Shown here: piece after piece, positions 45,741-58,784 of the stretch | How positions within the stretch are numbered: the stretch's first letter is position 1 | Layout of the letters: each line of letters begins with the position of its first letter | Assembly: GCF_040412425.1 (NCBI RefSeq) | Contig: NC_089761.1 | Coordinates: 21,987,644 to 22,051,643 of the forward strand | Reading direction: 5' to 3' | From: Macrobrachium rosenbergii | Taxonomy: Eukaryota; Arthropoda; Malacostraca; Decapoda; Palaemonidae | Length of the DNA: 64,000 nt | Translations under genes and position numbers: made by a program | The notes under the pieces: generated by a model | What the model saw: the letters and a program-made list of their open reading frames with translations, nothing else | Database searches by the model: none | Told to the model about the DNA's origin: nothing

Positions 45741-46849
45741 TGTAATGGATCGCTCACTTTAATCTATTTGATCATTTAAAATGCAAATACATCTTGAACA
45801 CCTGAAAGAAAAAATGCTTACTAAGGTAGATGCTCTATCAAAACACAAATTATTAAAAGAATGTCAATTGCAGCCAGCTGTACCTTACAATAACTTCAAA
45901 CACTGCACATTGTGCCTTTGCATCAGGTGCCTATCTAGTGTTGTGGATGAGAATGTAGCATGCTCAAAACTATTACTATTCTTTAAGGGAGATGCTGAAG
46001 AACTTTTTTCATCTTTTAGATTTTGAAAACTTAATTCTAGTTACATAAATACAGTAAAAACTGAGACAGTACAGAAAATACTTTGGCATTAGTTGTTCCA
46101 GGTTCAGTCATATCATTACTGTTAGTCTTTTGTTCTTGGTGCCTTTTGAATTTCCATTTGTTCTGGATGTTCATATACACTTTTCTCTATAACTTCTGGC
46201 GTATTTCTACTGGTCTTCATCTTGTTTATCATTCAACTTTGCTCTCCTCCCTCCAAAACACCATGGTTTCCTACTGGGGGTCCCATTCTTTTTAAATAGC
46301 TAAGACTAAACTCGTCTATACAAAGTTTTCTCTCCAACAAAAATTAATATCAAAATCATCTGAATCACATATAAAACCATCGGCAGAACCAAATCTGAAT
46401 CTAAACTAGGTAAATAGATTAGTGCATTCTTTAACTTGGCTAACTATTTTGTTGTGGAATGGGTATTTTACTTGAACCATTATTGCATTTTGGACTTGAA
46501 AATATCATTTCCTATGTTTTAATGTGAGCTTTCAACACTTCAGGTATGTGTTGTTAACAAATGGGTATTTTTAGCCTGTGGGCCCCACCCTTATACCCTA
46601 CAATTTGGAAGATCACAGTAAGACTGTTGTGGTTCACAGATTGTTTTCAATCTTATGTCACGCATCAGGGTATGGAACTGATGTCCTTGGTTGGATTGGG
46701 GTGGGTATGGTTGGTTAGGTTGCAACCTTATTATATATTATTGATTTGCAGGGCCCTAGGTTAGGTTCATTGGGGGTCTAAATTACTTTACATGGGGGGG
46801 AGGGATGTCCAAAGGAGCAAAGCTCCCCGCAACACCCAGCTAGGTAAGG
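45741..46849. other. Region just upstream of the TRRAP start codon
   Basis: Includes the probable 5'UTR or leader intron. TAGG/TTAGG-like words are scattered from 46680 on. No gene was recognised. Confidence 0.5.
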
Positions 46850-47595
46850 GTAAAACTGAAGACTACTACCATGGCTTGGCTCTCACCAGCCGGCGACTGG
46901 AATAATTACCATCTTGTGCTTATGACTCTGTTTAAGCCTTTTGTTTGAGTTTATGATATTCAAAGACGGTAATTCTAAGCCGGCTGTCCGCGGTGAGCTA
47001 GACTATGGCATTTGACGTTTTCCCATATTATTTTACTTGCTCTACAAGAATTTAAAGTAATATTTTGCCGGCCGGCTGTAACTTAACTGTAATTGACCTT
47101 TGAAGACTGCATGACTTGAATTACCTAACTCGGGGTAGGTCTAAGCCGGCATGCTGCGGCGAGCCCACCTCCATAGCTAATACAGCAAAATTGTAACCAG
47201 TAAACACCCCTACGGTACGTTACGTTTGTATTTTATGGGTGTTTACTGGTTACAATTTTGCCGTATTAGCTATGGAGGGGATGGGGGGGGGGGGTCGCCA
47301 CAGAATGCTGGCTTAGATCTACCCTGTCGGTAATGTAGTCTTCAAAGGTCAATTACAGTTTAGTTACAGCTGGCCTACAAAATATTACTTTAAATTCTTG
47401 TAAAGCAAGTAAAATAACATAGGAAATCGTCAATTGCCATAGTCTAGCTCACTGCTGACAGCTGGCTTAGAATTACCTCAAAGACTTTTGTTTATGTTTT
47501 AACATTCATCCCCAAGGGACTGGTGCAGTGCACATTTTGCACGTAAACTGATAGTTACCAAACCAGAGGGGCATGGTAGTAGTCTTCAGTTTTAC
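46850..47595. repeat. Large imperfect palindrome (arms about 360 bp)
   Basis: The left arm 46850-47209 and right arm 47237-47595 are inverted copies, for example GTAAACACCCC against GGGTGTTTAC at the centre and TAAAACTGAAGACTACTACC against GGTAGTAGTCTTCAGTTTTA at the outside. A loop of about 27 bp (TACGGTACGTTACGTTTG) separates them. Differences along the arms include extra G's in a G-run at 47282-47294. No coding region or target duplication was identified. Confidence 0.9.
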
Positions 47596-48981
47596 AGTTT
47601 TACCCTAGGTAAGGACTTGACCACCTAAGTTAGGTAAGGTGGGAGTCTAGGGGTAGATAAAGATCAACCCCCAAGGTTAAGTTATGTAAGGGGTCTGGGG
47701 TTTAAATAGAGACCTGGCAAGAAACCCAACCACTAGGTTAGGGTACATTTAAATCCATCCATGTAGGCTATTTCACTCATTTTATAATTCCCAAACCAAA
47801 AACTCCATTTTTCCACTGTGGTCCTGTGAATTTTATGATACATGGGTGAGGTCCACTAGCCTATCTCTCATTTGCTAATGAAACGAACATCCAAAATATA
47901 CATTAAACCATCTAAAACATTTTCAAGTCCAAAATGCGACCCTGGAAATTTATTTTTCTTATGCTTTGAGTTGCTGATGAAGCAGGTGGTGTTGTTTATT
48001 AACGCTCAATTATTATTAGACTCATATATATCTACCCAACATGGTTGGGCACCCCTTGGGAACGAGGGGTTTTGGAAACGTTGGGAGAAAGACCAGACTG
48101 CCATGTTGTTGTTGAACGGTTCTGCGCATGCGCAAGTCATCAGGGAGCCATCTGTTTAAGAAGGAATTGGCTAAGGAAACCTATTACAAAAGGAACTATA
48201 CTAACCTAATGTACCCTATCCTAACCTAACCTAGCAGGCCGTGTTACTTAGTCAACGGGCTCCGCCCACCTGACCCCCTGGTGAAGGAAACTCCACATTT
48301 TATCAAAAGCTCCCCTATAACACTGTGCATGCGTGTTTAGCATTCCAGGTTGGCCAGCATACAACTTCTGAGGTTAATTCCTGGTTAATTACAGTCGACC
48401 AACAAAAAATAATGGTAAATTCTTTTTAAGCAACCAAAATACTAAAGGGAAAAATAAAGTTCCAAAGTAGGCCTAATACCCTATGCGGAGCTATTGCTAA
48501 ATTCTACCAATTTTTTCAAGTAAGATTCGACTTAATGTATGATTTGGACGATTCGGGACTGGCCATAGGATACACTCCTACCGTACACTAGCCAGGCCCA
48601 GTAGCCACTACCTTAGGATGAACCACCCTTTCGAACGACCCACGCGCAACAGGCTTTCTCCTAGTTTTTGCAAACCCAATTCACAGAAGTCTAACTAGTA
48701 ACAAAATGCTGCGAGCATTAAGTCTCTAAATCCACTATTTACTAAAACGTCAAAAATTTCCCTCTGGTTTATGAAAAATGCACTGAAAAGTCGCGGTCGC
48801 CAAAACACCGCTCAAATGAATTCGCTTTATTCTAAGATTTTACAAAACTACAACAACAAATCATGATCTAACTTCACTCCCAACTTATAAATGTATTTTA
48901 TCATATAACATCTAAGCAAATTAATTCATCAATCACATATTTTAAAGTAAAAATAAGGGAGGATAACAAAATTTTGTTTAC
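47596..48981. other. Intergenic or leader-intron sequence
   Basis: GC-richer than its surroundings, with TAGGTTAGG-like words at 47640-47750 and CTAACCTAACCTAG at 48220-48233. These resemble degenerate arthropod telomere-type repeats. No conserved protein was seen. Confidence 0.5.
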
Positions 48982-49080
48982 CTTTGACTACAGTAGCGCC
49001 ATCTACCTGAGCCGAGTGAATGGTTCTGAATAATAATACTGCATTTGATTTTCACAAATTTTAAAATTTCAAAGTATTCA
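48982..49080 (-). promoter_or_regulatory. Candidate non-coding first exon / promoter area of TRRAP
   Basis: On the minus strand a GC-richer stretch containing GATGGCGCTACTGTAG ends in AAAG followed by GTAAAC, a fair donor, at 48982/48981. A matching acceptor AAATAG lies 23 bases upstream of the TRRAP ATG (45765-45764). Together they could make a 5'UTR exon and a 3.2-kb leader intron that contains the large palindrome. The upper boundary is not defined. This rests only on splice-like motifs and placement. Confidence 0.25.
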
Positions 49081-49639
49081 GTATCGTGTGATATTATATA
49101 GAATTAAAATTTATATTGATATTGAATTTACACTTCAGAGAAAGATAGAAATAAATTATCAATACTACATCTCATGAGAAACTTGCTCAAGCGGCAACTT
49201 CAAACAGATGAAGTTGGAATCCATTTCTTAAATATGTTTGGTAACAACAGTTTTTTCTTTGTGGAAATGTACACAAGATTCTGTTCTTCATTATATCAGG
49301 TATCCACTTATCATATGTTTCTTGTTATTAATTAACTAAACTGTAGACAATACAAGGTCAACTGCTGTAAATTCAATCATGGAAACCCGTAACCTAACAT
49401 TATGAAAGCAGCCCATATCTGTAAGAAAATTACTTAATCCACAGATCATGTATACACGAAGCTACACAAACTGCATCTTTTACCAAATAAAAAACAATTT
49501 CACTGCTGTGACCTATGTTAAGAATGATTATCGCCACCATAAGTTTTTGTATTAGTTTTACTTTTTATAAGTTTAAACATAAAATAAGTTTCATTTAATC
49601 ATTATTGTCTTATATATGTATTGTTTGAATTTGGTCGAA

Positions 49640-49800
49640 TCTAGCCTGGGTCTTCATGTACATCCCTTTTCATGGATCTGTTGGGCCTCACTGCTGGCCT
49701 ACTTTTATATCTATTACTTTTTTGATTAACTGTGCCTCATTAATTCTCACTAAATGTCCAAACCACCTAAAAATTTTAGGATTGAGACTATTTTCCTCTG
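49640..49800 (-). pseudogene. LINE C-terminal remnant
   Basis: The minus strand reads NPKIFRWFGHLVRINEAQLI, then KKVIDIKVG. The LRWFGHV.RM.E.RL.KK pattern is typical of the C-terminal tail of RTE/CR1-like non-LTR retrotransposon polyproteins. Only this tail is visible. Confidence 0.6.
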
Positions 49801-49894
49801 TCCATGCAACTTTGCTTCTTGTAGTGCCCCCCCCCCTGGCTAATTTATTCGTTAATAACAATACCTTTGTCATCCTTATCAGAATTAGGATAGA

Positions 49895-50180
49895 ATAGAC
49901 CCTGTAGGAGGGTAATGCCGTTAGTGCGCCTCACGCAGTGCACTGTGGGCATTATTTAAGGTTCTTTGCAGCATCCCTTTGGAACCTAGCTGCAACCCCC
50001 TTGCATCCCTTTTGCTGTACCACCAATAATATTCTCTCTTCCATCTTATTTTCCACCTTCCAACGATTCATAGTACAACTGCAAGGTTTTTCTCCTGTTC
50101 ACCTTTTAAACCTTTTTACTGTCAATTTCTGTTTCAGCACTGAATGACCTCAAAGGTCCCAGTGCTTGACCTTTATTGTT
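49895..50180 (+). repeat. Decapod-type SINE, forward copy
   Basis: Runs from AGTGCACTGTGGGCATTATT, GGTTCTTTGCAGCATCCCTT and TTGCATCCCTTTTGCTGTAC to CACTGAATGACCTCAAAGGT and CCCAGTGCTTGACC. Inverted copies occur at 50880-51015, 57590-57790 and 60225-60485. Confidence 0.7.
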
Positions 50181-50879
50181 AATACTCATTTGGGTAATGA
50201 AAATTAGCATTCTACAGCCACATATTTAAAATCTCCATTTTCTTTGTCAATGACATTGTGCTGCAGATAGTACAGCAATTATATATGCATCTGAAGCTTT
50301 TGTGTTTACAATGGCATAACTTTACTTACCAGTAATCTAGCAATTTATTTCACATTCAACAAGTCTGTTATTGATACTACTACGTCTACTATTACTAGTG
50401 TACTGTTCTTTCTTTCTTTAACCGCTCCACAGTCCATAGAGTACAAAAGAAGCAAATGTTTAACCTGTTTCTTGATGCTACTTCCATCACAGAATGGTGT
50501 TTCGGTTCCTTCTTCCCCCTTTGCTACCGCACGTCAGGCATAGAAAATTTCTTACGTCATGTATTTACATTTTGCAATCTTTAGCAACACCATCTGTTGC
50601 ATTACATTCACAGAACAGTCTGTTTACACACCTCTCCAATTCATCATGACCATTTTCCAGACTTCATTTCCCTTGCTGCCTTTCCAGTCACCATAAGCTT
50701 TGTTTTCCTTATATGTAGTGATTTTCAACCCTCTCACCTCATTACATATGTTAAGTTAGTTCACCTTCATAGGGGTTGCTCCCATGAACAGACTAAGAAA
50801 AAAACAATAGAATGTAAAGTGAAGTTGTAGCATGAGCAAACTGGACGCGAATAGTGTGATTGAAAAAAATGCTCAAAGA

Positions 50880-51015
50880 AAGTTAGCGGAATGGAGGTAA
50901 TGTAAAAGCCTAAAAAGTGGGTGCAGCTAGGGGCTAAAGAGACACTACAAACTTCAGTGCACCATGTGAGATGCATTGATGGCATTAGGCCCCCAACCCT
51001 TGGGGACATAAAAAT
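50880..51015 (-). repeat. Decapod-type SINE, reverse fragment
   Basis: On the plus strand AAAAAGTGGGTGCAGCTAGG and CAGTGCACCATGTGAGATGC are the inverse of the head of the SINE at 49895. Confidence 0.65.
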
Positions 51016-51321
51016 GGCTTTTCTGTGATTGATTGGGGGAATAAATCTCCAATCATCCACCAATGCCAGCAACCATCGCTGTCGTCGCAAATTTATATCA
51101 TGGTATCACGGGTCTAACATTAAGGAACATCAAGAAAAAATTAAAGGAAATCAGAAAATGATGCATCTGTGTTGTGCGCAAGACCTTAATATCTCGTGCG
51201 GGAGTTGCTACTTTATGTAGGGGCAATTTCTATAAAATGGGTAGTATTTCCATAAATTTCCTCATGATAACAGAAAAGACAAAGGCCTTATGCATTGCCA
51301 TAAAGGAAAGAAATGGTAATC

Positions 51322-51735
51322 TTAAACCGAGAGCCTTGATAGGTATAGGTAAGTTTCAGCTGCCAATTTTCTAGATGCACAGTACAACAGCTCACAACAA
51401 TGCTTCCCCTTGGGTGGTTGTGTGCTTAAGCCAGCATGGGCTCCTGTTCCTGGAACATCCATCAAAGTGATTGCATAGACCTTGGTAGCAAGAGGTGACC
51501 CTTTTAAGATGTTATCATACTGAACAATGGCCTCAGCCACCAAGAACCACGTGCATTCAATATTGAATGAATTAAGGTAGTTCAGTGCATAAGGGACCCC
51601 CAAAATAATGCTGAAAAGGGGAGACATACAGTATCTGGTATACATTTGATATAATGCATATACTTGCAAACAAGCTAACCTGTGATTTTTGGCAAAGGAA
51701 TCAATAATGAAAGATGTACCTTCTGTATATGACAA
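51322..51735 (-). CDS. Unidentified open reading frame, possibly an old retroelement or exon fragment
   Basis: A 137-codon open frame contains VPYALNYLNSFNIECTWFLV, AEAIVQYDNILKGSP and ATKVYAITLMDVPGTGAHAG. The composition looks protein-like rather than random, but no family was recognised, no flanking splice sites were established, and an in-frame start is late relative to the best part. It may be coding, a dead gene copy or chance. Confidence 0.25.
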   Translation of the reverse strand: MSYTEGTSFIIDSFAKNHRLACLQVYALYQMYTRYCMSPLFSIILGVPYALNYLNSFNIECTWFLVAEAIVQYDNILKGSPLATKVYAITLMDVPGTGAHAGLSTQPPKGKHCCELLYCASRKLAAETYLYLSRLSV

Positions 51736-54700
51736 TCTGTTTTTTTTTTTTTTACATCAGAAAAAATTATGCAGGCAACAAATCACCAAATTTTATGGAA
51801 CACATGCTCATCCCCCTAAACCTATACATCTGCATTTTTTCTAAGTAAACAGACAAATTGCTAATTTTCTTCTACCCACTCAATTCGTTTAGATGACATT
51901 ATACCTTTACTCAAGTCATAAAATTGACTGAAGTAGAGACATGATACATATTCTACAATGAAAATAAAATTGTGAAGTGAAAGGTAATGTTAATGTGAAG
52001 TATGCTCAATACTGTACATTATTATTATTATATTAAAGTAGTTTAACCAGACCATTGAGTCAATGCTGTACAGTAATAGGTATTAAGTATGTAGCCATTT
52101 CCCAGGCTTAAAATATTTTTATAACAAGTTATGACCAATAGTGTAAAGAATGAAATATTCACTAATTAATGCAATCAATATTTTACTAAAACTGCAGGCT
52201 ATTGTATGTATGAAATGTGTTAAACAGCTGACCCATCTCTGCATGTATCTGAGTAATATGCATTTTCTGTACCCTCTTGAAAATGTTGTAACAAATAGTA
52301 AATAGTGCTAACACATTCAGAAACAGACCACATCACCTGAAAAATGCAATAAAATGTAATAAATTAGAAGTACATGAAGGAGGGAAAGAAAAAAGTTAAA
52401 AGGAAAAAGAAAACAAGAAAATACATATTTTAGAGATTTCCTCCACACATCATGTATCGCATACTAAAGAACGCATAAAGCCGACAAAGAAATCATACCT
52501 GGCCTTAGGACCAGGTAGTAGGTTACAGCTTTTAAGGTGTGCTCAACCTTTCCCACATGAAGCCCCTTTAAAAATAGTCTGCTTTTAATATAAATAAGGT
52601 AACAAAGGGAAAATATAGTGAGAACAGGTACAATGAAAGACTAGTTATGTATTGTCAATTTATACATTTCTTGTAACCAGTTACTTATAAGATGTTTGGG
52701 AGAAAGTAGCAGTACTGTTCATTGAATCAATTAGAAAATAAATGTCACAAAATATACAAGCATAATAAAAATTATATTTTTATTATACAACAGTTTGCAT
52801 ACATATCCCCATCAATCATAAGATGCCTTACTGTGTAGAACTCACAGCAATTGCACAAATTTAATTTTGAGAACACAGCTCACTCCCTCCAGCTGGAACT
52901 CCTCCATTGCTCGACATCGACACTCACTCTGTTACAGCTTAACCTATGCAGGGATGGTGGAATGGCAAAGAACATTATGATTACTCTGTCTGTAAGAAAA
53001 ATCTGTTTTTGTATAATAACATCACTTGTTTATTACAACCCATTAACCAACTATATAGGAAGGAGGGTGTGAAGTGGTATTTCAAAAGATGAGACTTGAA
53101 CTCCAGAATGCAGATGCATTATCCATAGGTACTGACAGAGGTTCAACCTGGAGTGGGTCATCGACAGACAAAGAAGTAACGGGTTAGGTTAGGAAAAGCA
53201 ATGATTTGTATTCAGCAGGGGAAGTGAGATTTGCCAGCTTGATTACTCACTTGCAAAAGGGGACAGATGGATCTCCCTCGTGTTGAAGGTGTCAAAGAAA
53301 AGGAAAGATTATGAGTGAAGTAGAAGAACCACCCATAAACTTCCTATACATAATTTGTCCCACAGCAACTATAAGTTCTGGATGACAAGATCCAGAAACT
53401 TGTGTTCCTTCTCTGAGGTGCAGTAGGAAAAAGGTGAAGTATCTTCACTTTCCTTCCTTTAAGATGGTTATCAATTCTTTGCTATGTTTGGATGCCACCA
53501 AGGTGGATAGCTCAGACTTCAAGGGCCTTGATCTGCTATTGAGCAAAACTCCGGCAACAGCTCCACACGAACCCTTTATATGACCTGTTTAGACAGCTGG
53601 GTCTTTGTCATACAGTCGTAATTGAAGGAATGTGTGACTGGGGTCAGTTTTCAGAATTTACCATCATACCCAATAGGGTTTATAACTCATTTAGATGTGG
53701 CAAGGGGTAGCCTGATAAATTAGTAATGTCCCTGGCAGACAGGGTCACTGCAGAGCAGGTTGTGGGGGAACCCTTGCTGGAGACAACAGGATTGGGTGTC
53801 TTAACCTACGATGAGAGGCAGCATGAGGCCAGTACAACTTATTTCTATGATGATGGGGAGGTAGGCAAATGCTGTGCTGGCACAAGGGATGTGGTTGCAC
53901 CTTCTTACTCTCCATGTTGCAAGGCATACCCTTCTCCACAAGAATAAACATTGCCTGCAATGACATACACTCTTTGACTGTGATGGAAGGTGACTTGGGC
54001 CATAACAGTCGCTCACCAACTGGAAAGTTCAATGGCACATCTAGTGGAACTTCAGATGTCTGTTGTTTACAGGATCTTTTCTGACCACATCTAACCCATT
54101 GGTCCATGTCCCAGTTCTCAGCTCTTCCGCAAAAATACTGATTTTTTGCAAGACACACACAACAGATTAGGGTCTTTGTCTAAGAAGGGCATAAAGCAGT
54201 TTCTAGCCTTACTTAGCAGCCTCTGACGTATGTCCTAAGTCATGGTGAAGACGGGTAACTCACAATAAGGATCAGGGCAGAACTGCACAACTTCCCTTAC
54301 TCAAACAGTATATAGTATTACCCCTTATTCCTGAGAATGAAAAATGCTAAGCACCCCATAAAGAAACTCCTTTAATAGTTAAGATACACTTCAAAACTAG
54401 CTCCCTGACTTCACTACTTGCAATTAAACAATGACACAACTAAAATCCCCTCAGGTATCAGGAAATCTAAGAGAAAGCAAGCTATAGGAATGCCAATCCT
54501 TGGCAACATTAAAAATGGAGATAAAATGATAAATGAAATTCTAAATACACACTCACAAAATGGTTAGAAGCAATTTACTTGATCTCAATTCTCCAAGAAT
54601 ACCATGAATTGGGTACTTAAAACATTAATCCTTTAAGAGGACAACATACTTCATTAAACACATCAATCATTAAGCAAAGGCAAAAGCAGAGAAGGAAACT

Positions 54701-57589
54701 CAGAGTGAAAACTTGCAAAAGCAGACACAAAAGAGTTTGGAAGAAAGGGACTGAGATGGGAACATTTTACATGAACAATGTAATGTGTAAATGTCAAATG
54801 GCAGAGGTGGTCTAGCTGGGGTGGGGAGGGGGGGGAGAGCGGGTGCATTCTTTTCTGAATTAAATGGTGTAATATGGATGAGTTTTAAATGCTATAAGGC
54901 ATATGATTTATGGGCTGTAATGGGAAGTAATTTTTAAAAAATATAATCCACTTTTTATATACAAACCCATTATTTAACTTAATACATCATGTAGTAAACA
55001 TAATTACCCAACAAATTTTCATTAAAAACTTTCCACATGCTCCCCATGTCACAATGGTTTACATTTAGATAAACCTATCTTAAGGCAAAAATTTTGTATA
55101 TTAAATGAATTTTAATACATTTATCCTACTTTAAACATGCTGATAACAATTATATTAGTAAATAACTGGGTAAAATCATTAACAAAGACTATTTCATAGG
55201 TGTTGAATATCTTATATAACTTACTGAATGAAAGTGTAGGTGTTGAATATCTTATGTAGCTTCCTGAATGAAACCGAAAAGCAGAATGGTTTTATGAGCA
55301 ATCATCACCAATGTACATACGGTATATTACAAAAATTAAATGGTAAAATAAGTAATTTCTCCATCTCATTGACTGGCTCATCTTTTAACTTCAAGCTGGC
55401 AAAGGATTTTACTAAAGCCAAAGATTTCACAGCACCATAATTTGCATCTTAGCCTTTACGATGGTTGAGATAACCAATTGCAAAGGTATAAGTTCGTGTG
55501 ATGGCCATTACAGGAATATTGCCTTTATGCTTATCTCGGGTTTCTCTTCAAGAGTAATAGCCTTCCTCCTCCTCTTCTCAACAACAGCTGGAGAGAGAGA
55601 GTGGGGAATTTCACAGACATGATGGATGCTAAAAAACATAAAGTAGGTACACGAGGGTATAAAAAAATCAACACAGAACACTATAGAATACTGGTTGTAT
55701 ACACTAATGACCACTGGGCAGACTGGGAGTGTGTGCTACTGTTGCCTGGATGGCCAGCATCCACAAGAGGAAAAATTGAAATTTAAAATTTGGGCTACCG
55801 TTTCTGCTGAATGTGCATTATTGTGATCACCCTTGTAAAGGCAAAATACAGTAAAATGGACCCTCGTACCCTGTATACTAGTAGTTAACTGTATGATTAT
55901 GAAGCAATCTGATTCAGCCAAAAAATGCATTTTCACATGCTAACACAAACATTTCTATTAACAATCATTTGATACTGCAATTTCACTGCTATTGAAGATA
56001 TTTGTAGCACTTATCACTTGTGGTGTACAAAAATAAATCATTACTCCAACCAAAACATGTCACAGGGTACTTAGGCAACCATACATTATATGTCTTTCTG
56101 CCAAGCCTAAACCTGTGTTTCTTTCTTCTCTAACACATTCACACTATAATACTGAATATTACTAATGCTGTTATTTTAAGCCTAATAGATATTTTACCAA
56201 AAAATTTTGAACATTCCTACAGTAAATATGGTACATATAAATAATTATATGCTTACATATAAAGTTGCATTATATGATGCACAATACATAGTATTAACCA
56301 GTTAAGTAATAAATACTAATAAAAAATGCAAACCTAATATTTATTGATTTTTTCTAATTTATAGGAAATTTCAACGACATCTGCTGACCGACAAATAGTT
56401 TTCCACATAATTCACAAAATAATTATCATAGTTCCAGTTTCTAATGATTTTTCTCTACATATTGCCTATACGTAAAAGAAAAACTAGAGTATTCTAGAGC
56501 AGAAATACTGTTATATATTTGTACCATTAGTAATTGTTGATTTAGCCAACAAAATTTCAAGACACCATTTCTTAAGCTGCCAATGTCAGATTCTTTTAAT
56601 TTTTCTGTGGAATTTGCATACTTCTGGCTATAGTAAACTTTTTTATCTAAATCACATCACTTTCTCATTATTATTGGGTACATATTTCGTGTTCATTGTT
56701 TACTGATAGCAAATACTTTTCATGTGTGAACCTTACCACTGCCACTAGCCATTCCCATAACGTGTATATTTCAAATTAACAGAATTAAAAATCATGTACA
56801 GGCTGAACTGCCTTACTATGCTTAAAAGTTTGGCCTTCACAACTCAACTTATTAGTACACATACAGTATATCTGATGAATTTCTCATGTGATCCAATCTC
56901 TATGTATATACTGAAGAGTAATACTAACAGTTAAAACATTTTTTGTGTAAATGTCCAAAATATAACTGACAATGAATGCCAAACTCTAGAAACAAATAAG
57001 TATAAGAAATTGTCTCAGATTTATAATTTTCAAATAATCCAATTAGAAAATTTTTAAGGAGCTCTAATTTAATAAAAAGTCTAAACTTCATCATCAACAA
57101 AGACAAATCCTTTGAGCCAGCCCTGTGAGAGCTAAATAAGGTCAGTGGTCTGGTGAATAATAATAGGATATTTTCAAATCTTTTTCGTAATCGTAAAATA
57201 TGAGAAACTGTGGAAAAAAATGATTCAAAACTATTTAGTTCATCACTTGAATTCCATTTAAATGTGTTGACAGTGCTGGAAAACAGTTCAGTGCTGTAAA
57301 AAAAAAATAGTTATACCCAAGCTTTTAAGAAAGATGACCATAATAGTCTCCTCTCGGAAAAGAAGGTATGACTGCATTGGTTAAGATCACTTACATGTAT
57401 AACTACATTTCAAAATGTACATCTCAACAACAATAATGGTATCTTTGGTAATTAAAGAGAAGTTTCTGCCCACAAACATTACTATCCAATTGCAAAAATG
57501 CATGATGATGTCAAACGTTCTAATATACCTACAACTACCTGCACTACAACACTTGCAGACAACATCCACTGAGGCACTTTCAGCCATTC
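51736..57589. other. AT-rich region without recognised genes
   Basis: Scattered short repeats include an inverted SINE tail at 52034-52060, a roughly 42-bp tandem duplication at 55197-55272 and the SINE tail fragment at 57110-57160. A minus-strand open frame at 53745-54158 has no recognisable motif. Confidence 0.6.
55197..55272. repeat. Tandem duplication, about 42 bp
   Basis: TAGGTGTTGAATATCTTAT followed by ..ACTGAATGAAA-type sequence occurs twice in a row. Confidence 0.8.
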
Positions 57590-57790
57590 TGACACTGAAA
57601 AGAGGGAGTTGGGGTGTTTGGACAGCAAGCTGGAAGAAAGGAAGTGGGAATGGAGGTAAAATAAAAAGCAAAAAAGTGGGTGCACCTAGGGGCTGAAGGG
57701 ACACTGCAAGCAACCTTCAATAATTCCTACAGTGCACCATGTAAGGTGCATAACTGTACTACCTTTCTCCCCTACGGGGAGTAACATTAT
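57590..57790 (-). repeat. Decapod-type SINE, reverse copy
   Basis: The plus strand carries AAAGTGGGTGCACCTAGGGG, CTGAAGGGACACTGCAAGC and ACAGTGCACCATGTAAGGTG, the inverse of the SINE head at 49895. Confidence 0.65.
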
Positions 57791-58692
57791 GGTAATTGCA
57801 GTGTATTCCAAAAACAAACCATAACCAAAAAAAAAAAACCTCCACAAAACTCAAATGATGGGTAATAAAATATTAACTGAATCAGCAACACTTACTGCTT
57901 TTCAAAAATGATTGCCTAACAGTAACCTTTCAATGATATGCCTAATGCAGTAGTAACCTTTTAATGATTGCAGTTTTCAATCATAAAAAGATACATAAAA
58001 AATGAAAAGTTCAGTCAAGTCAATACTCCATGTCAGTTTGTGACTATAGTTGACAACTCGATTTATAAAAAAAAAAAGGATAGTTTTCTTATCCTCCTTT
58101 GCTAGTCATATTCTGATCTTAAATACAAGTGCAATTCTAATATCCAGCCAAAGGAGCTTTCCCCATTCTTTATTTACCACATTTACAATATCTCACCTAA
58201 AAAATTTAAACGCATCCTAAAGAAATTAGTACAAAGGAAACCCCATACTTCAGTCCCACTGAATAACTACATTAGTTGGGTACAAAGAAAAGATCAATGC
58301 CATTAAGCATCTCTTCAATTTAATAAGCAAGAAAAATAGTTTACATGACAGAATTACTACCTTACTGTTACAAAATCAATATCAGCGAGTAACTCATACT
58401 TAAAAGATAAAACTATGACAATCTCCAGTGTATTTAATCACAATCAGTTACATAGTTAGTTGCCTAAAAGTCAGCTGCTTGTGCAAGGCAACAAAGTCAC
58501 AAAATACACAAATGAGAAATAAATTCAATTGTTCTCAGAAGATCATATAACTATAAAAAGTATCGAGTTAACTTTTTCCTACTGATGATAACTGCAACAC
58601 TCGGTGAAGTGAAATTGATAAAATACTGTCATCTAGTACAAGATTTACTCCTTTAAGCATCTTTTCTCTGAATTACTGTTAATATCTACTTC

Positions 58693-58784
58693 TCTAAGTA
58701 TCTTCCTCAGAATCTTCTGCAATGTCTTCTAAAAAGTCTGCTGGTAATTCATGGTGCCTCTCTTGTCTGCTTGCATCACCCTTC
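58693..58784 (-). CDS. Candidate last coding exon of an unidentified neighbouring gene
   Basis: After a CCTTTTCAG acceptor the minus strand reads KGDASRQERHHELPADFLED and IAEDSEEDT, then TAG. An acidic C-terminal tail after a strong acceptor is what a genuine last exon looks like, and the minus-strand polyA-type AATAAA lies at about 58175-58170. The partner exons would lie to the right but were not found, and the protein family is not recognised. Confidence 0.4.

Noticed and set aside
53745..54158. A 137-codon minus-strand open frame
   Set aside because: No recognisable motif, competing open frames on both strands, and Cys/His content without a regular pattern.
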